Source of the DNA: CAZXEJ01 sp964639895 | Lineage (GTDB): Bacteria > Desulfobacterota_D > UBA1144 > Nemesobacterales > JADFKM01 | Direction of reading: 5' to 3' | DNA length: 64,000 bases | Assembly: GCA_964639895.1 (NCBI GenBank) | Contig: CAZXEJ010000005.1 | Span: 4,436-68,435 of the forward strand | Shown here: positions 27,861-37,421 of the stretch, in pieces | How the letters are laid out: every line of letters starts with the position of its first letter | Numbering within the stretch: the stretch's first letter is position 1 | Program-made: the position numbers and the translations under genes | Notes under the pieces: model-generated | Database searches by the model: none | What the model saw: only the letters and a program-made list of their open reading frames with translations | What the model was told of the DNA's origin: nothing

Positions 27861-28674
27861 TCCCGCCCGGAGAAGAGGCCGTGCCGATCACCAGGCCGCA
27901 TCCGAGGCGGTTGAGGTACCCATCGACCGATCCCCCAGCACGACCCGACCCGCACTCCCCCGCACTTCTCTCCTCAGGCAACAATGTACGTACCGCTCCC
28001 TATCGTGGCCCCGAGCAACGCGGAATGCCCCTCACGCACAGGATGGATGGAATGATGGGGACGGACCGTAAGCAGCCTCGGTGCCGCCCGGACAAGAACC
28101 GGCTCATCCAGGGCACGACGGGACTCGCCCGTCCGCCCCGAGACTGGATACCCATTCCCCCCGATGGGGGGACTCGAACAGCGAGTCGGGTCGTAGAGGT
28201 TGGAAGAGGCTCCCTCCCACCCATGGAAGGGACCTCGGCCAGTCCCGATTCCACTTCCCATCCGGCGCAGATCACCGGAGCAACGTAGGAGTCGTCCATT
28301 ACTCCGCCGCGAGAACGCCGCTCCGCCGGCCGAGACGGAAAGAAACGAAAGGGGGAAATGCTATCATACAAGCGTGCACACGAACTACGGGGAACACACC
28401 ATGTATCCCGGACGCTGAAACAGTACAGTGAGCGTACCGAATTGGCGGTTGGGTAAGTACTAGCGGAGAAGAGAGATGTTGGAAGGGTTCTTCCGCTTAT
28501 GTAACGCTAGCTGCCCGTTGTCGTGGCGAGGCCGTCCCGCCTGCGCAGGGATGGGGGACACACGCCGATTGTTTGGCAGTGGGGGGGGCGAGGGAGGGTA
28601 CCCGCCTGCTGGGTGAAAGAGATTGGGCCGGGGAGTGGGCGACCCTGCGTCGGACAGTGGAGTGAGAAGGGAGG

Positions 28675-28962
28675 CTAGGCTTCAGATATATCTTCGTCGA
28701 CCACGAGATCTCCACGGGGCAGAGCGAGGCACAGCAACACTATGCCTCCTTCCTCCTCGCCCTCCCATAGAGCCTGCGGTCGGGCAGCATATTCTATATC
28801 GCCGCTTACAAGGCGCGCCTTGCACGTACCGCACGTGCCTTCGGTGCACAAAAACTCTATGTCGACGCCCTGGCGCCGCGCGGCCAATAGAACGGGCTCG
28901 TCCGAAGGTACCGTGACGGTCTTCTGTGCTCTAAGGAACCGTACCTTGTAGTGCTCTGACAT
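28675..28962 (-). CDS. 2Fe-2S ferredoxin, plant type
   Basis: 95-residue electron carrier. Cluster ligands Cys39, Cys44, Cys47 (CTEGTCGTC) and Cys78 (LLCLALP) fit the CX4CX2C...C pattern. The acidic C-terminus (DLVVDEDISEA) suits docking to a reductase or oxygenase. It stands alone, with no oxygenase or reductase partner beside it. ATG 28962 has no Shine-Dalgarno site. Confidence 0.88.
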   Translation of the reverse strand: MSEHYKVRFLRAQKTVTVPSDEPVLLAARRQGVDIEFLCTEGTCGTCKARLVSGDIEYAARPQALWEGEEEGGIVLLCLALPRGDLVVDEDISEA

Positions 28963-29424
28963 GATGGATACGACGGTTAAGACGCCTACACTCCCTCCCC
29001 CCTACTCTTATTACTCGCCGTAAGCGGCGGTGTCAAATCGATTCTATCTCACTGCCGGGGGCGCCGCCGGGCCGCTCCTCCCACCTCGTGCAAGGCGGGC
29101 CGCGCGGCCCTACGTCCACCGCTCCGGCCCTTTCCCCCGGATGTGGATCCACCCCCGGCGCGACCGCACGCACATCTGTCCCCAGCGCGGGGGCCTGGGC
29201 GCCGTCAGCTAGGTTAAGCGGAAGCAATACGATATAATAGAGTTGAAACACCTGCAGTATCAGACCGCAGGCGGGCGGCGGCATCCCTAGGAACGAAGCG
29301 CAAAGCGGGCGGCCGTACACGACACGGGCGTTCAGCCGTCGGGCCGAGGCGTCTACGATCGGTCGTCTCTTGGGGAGCCCCTCTGTGAACAGCCGTCGTG
29401 CACGGCACCAAACGTGGGTTCAAG
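28963..29424. other. Divergent spacer between ferredoxin and ptsP genes
   Basis: 462 bp; a TATAAT at 29233-29238 on the plus strand could start ptsP with a long leader of about 185 nt. Nothing else recognised. Confidence 0.5.
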
Positions 29425-31731
29425 ATGAGTTCAAAGGCGGTCGAAAGAGCCGATTTCCACCTCAAGGTGGTACAGGAGATAAGCGAGCTCGTCAACCGCT
29501 CCTCGGGTCTCGATACGATCCTAAGGGGGGTGGTACAGAAGATCGCCGAGTCCCTCCATTTTGATGTAGTCTCCATCTACCTATGGGACGAAGACCAGAA
29601 GGTTCTGGTGATGCGAGCCACTAAGGGGCTCCGTCTCGACCCTGAAAACCCCATCAAACTGCGCTCGGGCGAGGGTCTGACGGGCATGGTCTACCAGACC
29701 CACCGTCCCATGCTCGTGATGCCCGCCTCGCATCATCCGGCCTACAAGTACTTTCCCGAGAGCGGCGAGAAGGCCTACGAGAGCTACCTCGGCGTTCCCA
29801 TCACCCTTCACAACCAGTGCATGGGAGTGCTGGTGGGTCAGACCACCGAGAGGAGGCACATAAACCCGGCCGAGAAAACCATATTCGAGATCATAGCCTC
29901 CCGCCTGGCCGGATTGCTGGAGGTCGCCGACCGCCTGGAGAGGCTCAAACCCGCCGCGCCGACCACCGCTCCACGGACCGAGGGCTCGGTGTTTCAGGGG
30001 AGGGGTGTGTCGGGGGGGTACGCCGTAGGCGAGGTATACCTCCTCAGGGGCTTGTTCCAGGACTTCCCCCTTGAGGAACTGGAATCGCGCGGCAGCACGA
30101 TAGAGAAGCGCAGGCTCCACGAGGCGCTCGACGCCGTCGAGAGAGATCTCGCTCTGCTTATTCAGCGCCTGAGAGAAAGGGGCGAGATAAGCGAAGACGA
30201 AGTGAAGATCTTCGAATCCCACCTCCTGATGCTGCGAAGCCCCAATCTCGAGGACACGATCATCGACATCATAGAGACCAAGAACTCCTCGGCCGAAGCG
30301 TCGGTCGTCGAAGCCATCGAATCCATCGCATCCCACTTCGACGGCCTCGAGGACACGTACCTGCGAGAGCGTGCACAGGACGTAAGAGACATCGGGGAGA
30401 AGATACTCGCCCACCTGCTCCACGAGAGGGGCGCCGTCCGGGAGATCAATCCCAAACCCAAGGACGGCGTCGTCGTCGTGGCTACCGAGATAGGCCCTTC
30501 ATTCCTGGCCACCCTGCTCAAGGGCAAGGTCAAGGCCATCGTCACCGAACGAGGTGGAGAGACCTCCCACATGACCATCCTGGCCCGCTCGCTGGGGATA
30601 CCGGCGGTCTATGGTATAGAGAACGCCGTAAGGTTGTTTCGGCAGGGGGAGAGGGTGCTGGTTGACGGCAGCACGGGCTTCGTGTTCGTAGATCCCGACA
30701 AGAAGCTCGAAGAGGAGTACGAGAACACATACCGGAAAAAGGCCAACCTCCTGAAGGTGATCGAAAGAGAAAGTGCGGCGAGCCTCGAGACGGCCGTCCA
30801 GGCCGAGATTACGGCCAACATAGGGCTTCCCATAGACATCGAGGTGGCACGGCAACACGGCATACGCAACGTGGGGCTGTTCCGAACGGAGTTCGCCTTC
30901 ACGCTCTACGAGCGCTGGCCGTCTGCCGAGGAACAGATAGAGGTCTACACGCGTATCGCAAAGAACTTCCCGGGCTACGTTACCATTCGCACCTTGGACG
31001 TGGGATCCGACAAACCGCTACCCTACTACAAGTTCCCCTTCCAGGAGAACCCGCTCCTGGGCCTGCGAGCCATAAGGTTCTCGATGGAGCACCTCGATTT
31101 GTTCCGGGACCAGCTCAAGGCCATACTGCTCGCGGCGCTCGAAGGGCACAGGTTCAAGATACTGCTGCCCCTGGTCACCCACTTCTGGGAGGTCGAGACG
31201 GCAAGGGAGCTGATCGAGGAGATAAGCGACGAGATAGGCCTACCGTACTCCGACATACCCCCGTTGGGGATAATGATGGAGGTTCCCGCGCTGCTCTACC
31301 AGCTCGTCGATTTCAAGGATACGATCGACTTCGTATCCGTGGGCACAAACGATCTTATCCAATACATGCTGGCCGTGGACAGGAACTCCAACCTGGTGGG
31401 GCACCTCTATTCCACCTTCCACCCCTCGGTGATGCGCACACTGCACGAGATAGTGCTCAAGACCGAGAGCCTTGGAAAGCCGGTTACCATTTGCGGCGAG
31501 ATGGCCGGCACGGCCGAGGGTGCCCTGGCGCTGCTGTCGCTGGGTTTCAAGGAGCTGAGCCTCATCCCGTCGCGCGCACCACTCATACGCCACCTTCTCA
31601 GCCGCCTGGACGAAGAGAAATTGAAGAACGTCAAATACACCATCCTGAGCGAGAAGAGGGCAAGCGAGATAGAGCGCTACCTACGCGAGATGCTGGCGTT
31701 CATCGACCCCGAGCTCACGGCACTCGACTAA
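29425..31731 (+). CDS. ptsP: GAF-domain phosphoenolpyruvate-protein phosphotransferase (enzyme I-Ntr type)
   Basis: Takes phosphate from PEP and passes it to an HPr/NPr protein in a regulatory phosphotransfer chain. 768 residues. An N-terminal GAF sensor domain (about 15-165) precedes the enzyme I N domain (GRGVSGGYAVGEVYLL from 192), the phosphohistidine in GGETSHMTILARSLGIPAV (His382), and the PEP-binding TIM barrel with LFRTEFAF, RTLDVGSDKPLPY, SVGTNDLIQYMLAVDR and CGEMAG. ATG 29425 starts the GAF domain. No NPr, ptsN or rpoN gene is in the window, so partners are elsewhere. Confidence 0.92.
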   Translation: MSSKAVERADFHLKVVQEISELVNRSSGLDTILRGVVQKIAESLHFDVVSIYLWDEDQKVLVMRATKGLRLDPENPIKLRSGEGLTGMVYQTHRPMLVMPASHHPAYKYFPESGEKAYESYLGVPITLHNQCMGVLVGQTTERRHINPAEKTIFEIIASRLAGLLEVADRLERLKPAAPTTAPRTEGSVFQGRGVSGGYAVGEVYLLRGLFQDFPLEELESRGSTIEKRRLHEALDAVERDLALLIQRLRERGEISEDEVKIFESHLLMLRSPNLEDTIIDIIETKNSSAEASVVEAIESIASHFDGLEDTYLRERAQDVRDIGEKILAHLLHERGAVREINPKPKDGVVVVATEIGPSFLATLLKGKVKAIVTERGGETSHMTILARSLGIPAVYGIENAVRLFRQGERVLVDGSTGFVFVDPDKKLEEEYENTYRKKANLLKVIERESAASLETAVQAEITANIGLPIDIEVARQHGIRNVGLFRTEFAFTLYERWPSAEEQIEVYTRIAKNFPGYVTIRTLDVGSDKPLPYYKFPFQENPLLGLRAIRFSMEHLDLFRDQLKAILLAALEGHRFKILLPLVTHFWEVETARELIEEISDEIGLPYSDIPPLGIMMEVPALLYQLVDFKDTIDFVSVGTNDLIQYMLAVDRNSNLVGHLYSTFHPSVMRTLHEIVLKTESLGKPVTICGEMAGTAEGALALLSLGFKELSLIPSRAPLIRHLLSRLDEEKLKNVKYTILSEKRASEIERYLREMLAFIDPELTALD

Positions 31732-32606
31732 GTCCCGCATCCGCGCGAGGATTAAAAGGCCGTGCATCCATGGCGGTCTCACGTCATGGCACCACGGCCC
31801 TGGGGCCAACGGCAACGAAAAACGCCTACCGCACCCCGCGAAACTCCCCCCTGCCTGGGGCGGGCGGATAGAGGAACACCGACCTATGGATAAGAAGACC
31901 TGCTCACGACAGCACCCCGCTCGAGACGACGGCACACGAGATGCGCTTCCAGCCCCCTGCCATTCACCCCCCCCTCACACGGCGCATGCAGAAAACACGG
32001 GTGGCACAATAGACCCCCGACGTTGGACACGAGAAGAGGGGGGCGCTCCACCTCCCAAGGGGGCAACGCCGTGGTGTACGTAAGCGACGGCTTCGCGGGG
32101 ACGCCGACCCGAGACGCCGCCCTACATGCACTCAGATGAAAGTGGCACGGCCTCCCCCACTGCGGGGAAGACAGCCCTTGTAGTCCGCGAACACGAAACC
32201 CTTGTGCAACGCATCAAATTGATGGAGCGGCCGCCTGCTGGACAGGAGCGATCGCTATGCCGCGGTGGGAGAGAAGGTCAAGAAGGGGATTCCACGCCCG
32301 AATACAAGCTGGGGGGCTCCTCCCACGGCGACCACACAGCCCCGTCATACGCAGCGAGAAACCCGCGCTGGGTAGGAAACGCTTGAATCGCTCCTTCGGG
32401 CGGGGGGCGGCTTCGCCGCGGTGCTACTACGGCAAAATTGGGATTGATCGAGCGGCCACGCTAGGCCGAGGCGCTCCCACCAGACTACTGGGGTGTCGAC
32501 CGCACGTTCGCCCCATCGCTAGGCGGGCGCTCGAGCGCGCACGATAGAGGACCGCTGCCAGGGATCCGCGCGACACGCTGCTAGGTCGCCCGAGAGGAGT
32601 CCTTCC
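31732..32606. other. Spacer between convergent ptsP and sufD
   Basis: 875 bp without a gene I can support; contains GCGGCCGC (32229-32236) and short C-run/G-run pairs. No terminator of the usual form. Confidence 0.55.
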
Positions 32607-33971
32607 TCAGCCGAGACCCACGGCCTCGAAGCCCTCCTCGCGGCCGGTTGCGCCGAACCACTCCCATATGACCCCTTCCAGGTAGGTCCTCAGCGGCTCT
32701 ATTGTCATACGCTCCAGCCCCTCGGCTGCAAAGGCTACCAGAAGCATCGTGCGCGCCTCGTCCCCGGGAATGCCGCGGGTGCGGAGGTAGAAGTGGGCGT
32801 CCTTGTTCATCTGGCCTATGGTCGCCCCGTGGGTGCAGCGGACGTCGTCTGCGTATATCTCGAGCTGGGGCTTGGTGTCGATCGATGCGTCGTAGGAGAG
32901 GAGCAGGTTCTTGTTCGTCTGCTTGGCATCCGTCTTCTGGGCGTCTTTGTGGACGACGATCTTGCCGCTGAACACACCGCGTGCGGCGTCGTCGAGTATG
33001 CCGTAGTAGAACTGCCGGCTGTCACAGTGGGGTGCAGCGTGCTCGACGCGCATGAAGTTGTCCAGGTGCTGGGAGTCCTTGCCCATGAAAAGCCCGTTTA
33101 TCAGGCAGTAGGCCCCCTCGCCCGAAAGCACGGGATGGACGTTGTTCCTCACCAGTGCCCCGCCGAAGAGCGCGGAATGGGACGAAAGGTTGCTCGAGCG
33201 CCTCTGCTCCATGCGGAGCGTCGAGATGTTGTACGATCGCTTGTTCTCGCGCTCGAGCATATAGTGGGAGAAGACGCTGTTCTCGCCCGCTACGATCTCG
33301 GTCACTACATTGCTGAAATGGGTTCCCTCGCCGAGGGAGACGTAGTCCTCGATAAGCGTACCCTCGGCGCTCTCCTCCAGCACCACGAGGTTGCGCGGAT
33401 TGGTGAAGGTAGGTACCTCGGAGTGGGTGGAGGCGAACAGCACGTAGACGGGTTTTTCTATGCGGACCCGCCGCGGTATGTAGAGCAGGACACCATCCTG
33501 CATGTAGGCGGTGTTGAGTGCCGTAAAGGGGTCTATGTCGCCGTCGGCGTAGCGAGCCAAGTGGGGCTCGAGCAGCTCGGGCCTGAGACGTAACGCCTCG
33601 GCCAGGCTGGCGAGCACGACGCCCTCGGGAAGGTCCATCACGCGCGAGAGCGAAGGTGAATAGTATCCATCGACGAAGACCACGGTGGCCGCCGCCTCGA
33701 CCCCCGGTATAAGGGCGGCCTCGATGCTTTCGGCGCTCAGCCGGCCTTCGCCGCGGGAAGGTATGGTGAAGGTGGTATTCTTGATGGGCGCCACATTGGT
33801 GAACCTCCACTCCTCGTCCTTTGGTGTGGGGAACCCCTGACGGGCGAAGCTCTCGATGGCGGCCCGCCTGCGTTCGGTGAGCCAAGCGGCCTCGTCGGGC
33901 ATCAATGCGGCTCCCACCTTCGGGAAGCTCTCTACGTAGCTGCGTTCATCACTCAAAGAGACGGTCTCCAT
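32607..33971 (-). CDS. sufD: Fe-S cluster assembly scaffold subunit SufD
   Basis: Partner of SufB in the SufBCD scaffold. 454 residues. The N-terminal helical part has the family-typical KDEEWRFTNVAPI; the beta-helix core ends with EIYADDVRCTHGATIGQ, where the conserved His sits, and YLRTRGIPGDEARTMLLVAFAAE. ATG 33971 is chosen (GGAG 9 nt upstream); GTG 33986 is possible. Last gene of rrf2-sufB-sufC-sufD. sufS and sufE/sufU do not follow. Confidence 0.93.
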   Translation of the reverse strand: METVSLSDERSYVESFPKVGAALMPDEAAWLTERRRAAIESFARQGFPTPKDEEWRFTNVAPIKNTTFTIPSRGEGRLSAESIEAALIPGVEAAATVVFVDGYYSPSLSRVMDLPEGVVLASLAEALRLRPELLEPHLARYADGDIDPFTALNTAYMQDGVLLYIPRRVRIEKPVYVLFASTHSEVPTFTNPRNLVVLEESAEGTLIEDYVSLGEGTHFSNVVTEIVAGENSVFSHYMLERENKRSYNISTLRMEQRRSSNLSSHSALFGGALVRNNVHPVLSGEGAYCLINGLFMGKDSQHLDNFMRVEHAAPHCDSRQFYYGILDDAARGVFSGKIVVHKDAQKTDAKQTNKNLLLSYDASIDTKPQLEIYADDVRCTHGATIGQMNKDAHFYLRTRGIPGDEARTMLLVAFAAEGLERMTIEPLRTYLEGVIWEWFGATGREEGFEAVGLG

Positions 33972-34036
33972 CGCTCGGATCTCCACGATTCTTTCTCTTG
34001 GGTTAGGCTCACTCTCGTCTTGGGGGTAGGCGGTAT

Positions 34037-34792
34037 TCAGGCGGCTCTCCCTTCCTCTTCGACCCAGGAGTAGCCCTTCTCTTCGAGCTCCAAGGCCAGC
34101 TCCTTTCCGCCCGATTTCACGATGCGGCCGTCCACCATGACGTGCACGTAATCGGGCACGACGTAATCGAGCAGCCGCTGGTAGTGGGTTATGACGAGAA
34201 ACGCCCTCTTGCCGTCGCGCATGGAATTCACTCCCTCGGACACGATGCGCAGGGCGTCGATGTCGAGCCCCGAATCGGTCTCATCCAGGATGGCGAGCTT
34301 CGGCTCGAGCAGCAAGAGCTGGAGTATCTCCATACGCTTCTTCTCACCACCGGAGAACCCCTCGTTGACGCCCCTTTGCAGGAGGTCGGGCTCGGCCTTG
34401 ACCATTTTGAGCTTCTCCTTGGCGAGCTTTACGAACTCCATGGGCTTCAGCTCCTCGAGCCCCTTGTACTTGCGTATGGCGTTGAGGGCCGCCCTCAGGA
34501 AGTAGGTGTTCTGTACGCCCGGTATCTCGACCGGATACTGGAAGGCCATGAATATCCCCTTCCAGGCCCTTTCTTCGGGTTCGAGCTCGAGCAGGTTCTC
34601 GCCCTCGTAGAGCACTTCGCCCTCGGTCACCTCGTAGACGTCGCGGCCCGCGAGCACCTGTGCGAGCGTACTTTTGCCCGAGCCGTTGGGCCCCATGATG
34701 GAGTGTACCTCGCCGGCCCTGACCGTAAGGTCGACGCCCTTGAGAATCTCCTTGTCTTCCACCTTCACATGCAGGTTTCGTATCTCAAGCAT
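34037..34792 (-). CDS. sufC: Fe-S cluster assembly ATPase SufC
   Basis: ABC-type ATPase that drives SufBD scaffold rearrangement. 251 residues. Walker A GPNGSGKST (34-42), Q-loop in AFQYPVEIPG, signature FSGGEKKRMEIL (146-157) and Walker B LAILDETDSGLD (167-178) are intact. ATG 34792 follows GAGG by 7 nt; the frame extends upstream but without family similarity. It is separated from sufB by 239 bp, unusually wide for this operon; that gap has GCTTACTGTGCTTACTG, a short direct repeat, next to the start. Confidence 0.95.
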   Translation of the reverse strand: MLEIRNLHVKVEDKEILKGVDLTVRAGEVHSIMGPNGSGKSTLAQVLAGRDVYEVTEGEVLYEGENLLELEPEERAWKGIFMAFQYPVEIPGVQNTYFLRAALNAIRKYKGLEELKPMEFVKLAKEKLKMVKAEPDLLQRGVNEGFSGGEKKRMEILQLLLLEPKLAILDETDSGLDIDALRIVSEGVNSMRDGKRAFLVITHYQRLLDYVVPDYVHVMVDGRIVKSGGKELALELEEKGYSWVEEEGRAA

Positions 34793-35031
34793 CGCTTTTC
34801 CTCGCTTACTGTGCTTACTGTTTCCGTGTGGTTGCATCGCCCATGCCTCCGCCGACGCTGTAACGTCCCCCACAGCGGCCGCCCCCCACGGGCGGGCACC
34901 CGGTCTCTGTCCTCTTTACGGTGATGACGGCGGCGAGGACCGCCCGGCCTTCTTCTCCCTCTACCCGCCTCGGCGCCACGGCTGGGGGAAACGCCCGGCC
35001 GGCCCGTGAAATCGGCTCCAGCTCACCGGCT

Positions 35032-36471
35032 TCATCCGACGCTTCCTTCGAGGCTGATGCTAAGCAGCTTCTGTGCCTCGATGGCGAACTCCATGGGGAG
35101 CTCGGCTATGACCTCGCGGCAGAACCCGTTTACGATCAGCGAGACGGCGTCCTCGGTGGTGAGACCGCGCTGACGAAGATAGAAGATCTGATCCTCGCCT
35201 ATTTTCGAGGTCGAAGCCTCGTGCTCCATCTGGGCCGTCGGATTCTTGACCTCTATGTAGGGGAACGTGTGGGCGCCGCACTTGTCCCCGATCAGCATGG
35301 AATCGCACTGCGTGTAGTTGCGGGCACCGTCGGCGCTCTTCATTATCTTCACAAGGCCTCGGTAGGTGTTCTGCCCGTGGCCGGCCGATATGCCCTTGGA
35401 CACGATGTAGCTGCGCGTGTTCTTGCCGATGTGGATCATCTTCGTCCCCGTGTCGGCCTGCTGGTAACCGCGCGTCAGGGCCACCGAGTAGAACTCCCCT
35501 ACGGAGCCGTCGCCCTGGAGTATGCAGCTCGGGTACTTCCACGTGATGGCCGAGCCGCTCTCGACCTGGGTCCAGGAGATGCGGGAGTTCCTGCCCAGGC
35601 ACTTGCCGCGCTTGGTTACGAAGTTGTAGATGCCGCCGCGGCCCTTCTCGTCGCCCGGGTACCAGTTCTGGATCGTCGAGTACTTTATGGTGGCGTTCTC
35701 GTGGGCGATCAGTTCGACCACGGCGGCGTGCAACTGGTTCTCGTCCCTCATCGGGGCCGTGCACCCTTCGAGGTAGCTCACGTAGGCACCTTCGTCGGCT
35801 ATGATGAGGGTGCGCTCGAACTGGCCCGTCTTGGCCTCGTTGATGCGGAAATACGTCGAAAGCTCCATCGGACAGCGCACACCCTTGGGGACGTAGCAGA
35901 ACGAGCCGTCGCTGAAGACGGCCGAGTTGAGCGCGGCGTAGAAATTGTCGGTGTAGGGAACCACAGTCCCAAGGTACTTCCTCACAAGGTCGGGATACTC
36001 GCGTATGGCCTCGGACATGGAACAGAATATGACACCCGCCTCGGCCAGAGTCTCCTTGAAAGTGGTGATAACCGAGACGCTGTCGAAGACGGCGTCCACC
36101 GCCACGCCCGCAAGAAGCTTCTGCTCTTCGAGCGGGATGCCGAGCTTCTCGTAAGTGGCAAGCAACTCGGGGTCCACCTCGTCGAGGCTCTTGGGACCCT
36201 GGCCCTTCTTGGGAGCCGAATAGTAGCTGATGGCCTGGAAATCTATCTTCGGGTACCTGAGATGCGCCCAGCGCGGCTCCTTCATCTTGCACCAGTGCCG
36301 GTAGGCCCGGAGCCTCCATTCGAGCATGAACTCCGGCTCCTCCTTCTTGCGGGAGATAAGCCGTATGACATCCTCGTTGAGCCCGGGCGGTATGGTCTCG
36401 GACTCAATATCCGTGACGAATCCCCACTTGTATTCCTGCTTGGCTAGCTGTTCCAAATCTGTCTGGCTCAT
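35032..36471 (-). CDS. sufB: Fe-S cluster assembly scaffold subunit SufB
   Basis: Core scaffold on which clusters are built with SufC and SufD. 479 residues. Family blocks KYKWGFVTDIESE-type start, PPGLNEDVIRLISRKKEEP, YKVIRYDF-equivalent, GVRCPMELSTYFRIN, CTAPMRDENQLHAAVVEL and DEDQIFYLRQRGL-like end are present. AVVEL and the ACL/SLI region near the C-terminus contain the expected conserved residues by eye. ATG 36471 has AGGTG 7 nt upstream. It follows rrf2 by 40 bp, so it should be under that repressor's control. Confidence 0.95.
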   Translation of the reverse strand: MSQTDLEQLAKQEYKWGFVTDIESETIPPGLNEDVIRLISRKKEEPEFMLEWRLRAYRHWCKMKEPRWAHLRYPKIDFQAISYYSAPKKGQGPKSLDEVDPELLATYEKLGIPLEEQKLLAGVAVDAVFDSVSVITTFKETLAEAGVIFCSMSEAIREYPDLVRKYLGTVVPYTDNFYAALNSAVFSDGSFCYVPKGVRCPMELSTYFRINEAKTGQFERTLIIADEGAYVSYLEGCTAPMRDENQLHAAVVELIAHENATIKYSTIQNWYPGDEKGRGGIYNFVTKRGKCLGRNSRISWTQVESGSAITWKYPSCILQGDGSVGEFYSVALTRGYQQADTGTKMIHIGKNTRSYIVSKGISAGHGQNTYRGLVKIMKSADGARNYTQCDSMLIGDKCGAHTFPYIEVKNPTAQMEHEASTSKIGEDQIFYLRQRGLTTEDAVSLIVNGFCREVIAELPMEFAIEAQKLLSISLEGSVG

Positions 36472-36511
36472 CCAGTTACACCTCGCTGAGTGTGTTGACG
36501 TCGGACCGGAA

Positions 36512-36946
36512 TCACGACCCTCGCCGGTCCCTGGGGGCGCGACCCCTCTGCTCCTTGAGAAGGTCTTCGAGCGTGGTGTTCTCGAGCACCTTCAACATCG
36601 ACAGCTGCAGCTTGTCCCAGACCGGTATCTGGGGGCAGTACTCATAGAGGGAGCAGATCACGTTGTTGTCCATGCAGTCTACCAGCTTGAACTTCCCCTC
36701 GATGGCCTCGTACACCTCTCGCAGCTTGATCTCGTGAGGGGTTTTGCGCAGGGAGTATCCACCGTCGGGCCCCACCTTGGACGCCACGATTCCGCTCATC
36801 ACCAGCTTGCGCATAATCTTTGCCAGGTAGTTGAGCGGAATGTGTTGCTGGGCCGATATCTCCCTTATGTTGTAGGTCATAACGGGCCTCGCTCCCATGT
36901 AGGTGAGCGATCTCAGAGCATAATCGAGTGTTCTGCTGACCTGCAT
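36512..36946 (-). CDS. Rrf2-family Fe-S-responsive regulator (IscR/SufR-like)
   Basis: 144-residue winged-helix regulator expected to bind a 2Fe-2S or 4Fe-4S cluster and repress the suf operon. The HTH region is at about 26-58 (IREISAQQHIPLNYLAKIMRKL). Three cysteines, Cys91, Cys98 and Cys104, match the IscR set in number and placement. ATG 36946 gives the standard MQVSRTLDYALRSL start. First gene of the suf operon; a perfect inverted repeat lies 74-102 nt upstream, which is its probable binding site. Confidence 0.9.
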   Translation of the reverse strand: MQVSRTLDYALRSLTYMGARPVMTYNIREISAQQHIPLNYLAKIMRKLVMSGIVASKVGPDGGYSLRKTPHEIKLREVYEAIEGKFKLVDCMDNNVICSLYEYCPQIPVWDKLQLSMLKVLENTTLEDLLKEQRGRAPRDRRGS

Positions 36947-37019
36947 AAGACCCGTCCCTTCCGCTTTACTTCGTCCCCAAACACGAGTCGTCGCCGGCCT
37001 TTGTGCCGACGCGGCGGCC

Positions 37020-37048
37020 ATATCATGGACATGACACATCCATGATAT
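37020..37048 (-). promoter_or_regulatory. Inverted-repeat operator of rrf2-sufBCD
   Basis: ATATCATGGA (37020-37029), 9 nt, TCCATGATAT (37039-37048): a perfect 10-bp inverted repeat of 29 nt overall, the size of Rrf2 operators. It lies just downstream of the predicted transcription start. Confidence 0.65.
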
Positions 37049-37057
37049 GCAAGATAT

Positions 37058-37085
37058 AGATTACTCGACCCTGGCCGGTTGTCAA
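37058..37085 (-). promoter_or_regulatory. Promoter of rrf2-sufBCD
   Basis: Minus strand consensus TTGACA (37080-37085), 16 nt, TAATCT (37058-37063). The operator begins about 10 nt beyond the -10. Confidence 0.5.
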
Positions 37086-37334
37086 CTCTTGCGGTGGAAA
37101 AACGTGGCACCGACGCACCAACCCAGCGGCGTTCCAGCGGCAGGCGTCAAAGGCCAATGGGTAGGGCCCGGCGTGTGCGAGAAGCATGGGGGTCGGCACG
37201 CAGCAGCCAAAGCGGGGGGCAGACGGTTGGACCGGATATGGTTGCGAAGGGAGGGGCGGCGGATTACGCATATGCGTATATACCTGGCTCCATATATTCA
37301 TAATTGGCGACAGATGAAGCAAAAATTGTTTTGT

Positions 37335-37382
37335 GCAATTGCGAAATAAACCCTTGACTCGCTCTCCCTACGGACTTATATT
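37335..37382 (+). promoter_or_regulatory. Promoter of the phasin-like gene with upstream GCAATTGC site
   Basis: GCAATTGC (37335-37342), 11 nt, TTGACT (37354-37359), 17 nt, TATATT (37377-37382). The start codon is 39 nt past the -10, with GGAGGTGA in between. The palindrome lies about 15 bp above the -35, as for an activator, and the same layout is found at 52898-52945. Confidence 0.65.
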
Positions 37383-37421
37383 ATTTGCAGACCAAACAAC
37401 CTACATCGGAGGTGACCATAC

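Larger units (their letters stand above)
27728..28674. other. Spacer with a perfect 10-bp hairpin and paired hairpins
   Basis: 947 bp, no gene recognised. Holds the SDR promoter, the 27834 hairpin, and the adjacent hairpins CCCCCC-GAT-GGGGGG (28157-28171) and GACTCG-AACAG-CGAGTC (28171-28187). Confidence 0.55.
36947..37421. other. Divergent control region of the suf operon and the phasin-like gene
   Basis: 475 bp carrying two outward promoters, the suf operator and an A-rich stretch (37310-37350) that could act as an UP element for the phasin-like gene. No gene. Confidence 0.65.

Noticed and set aside
28165..28190. Reverse-strand GTTCGAGTCCCCCC resembling a tRNA 3' half
   Set aside because: The bases that should pair with the C-run are not G; the site is better explained as two adjacent hairpins.
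34921..36447. 508-codon plus-strand frame
   Set aside because: Antisense shadow of sufB, which is unmistakable on the minus strand.
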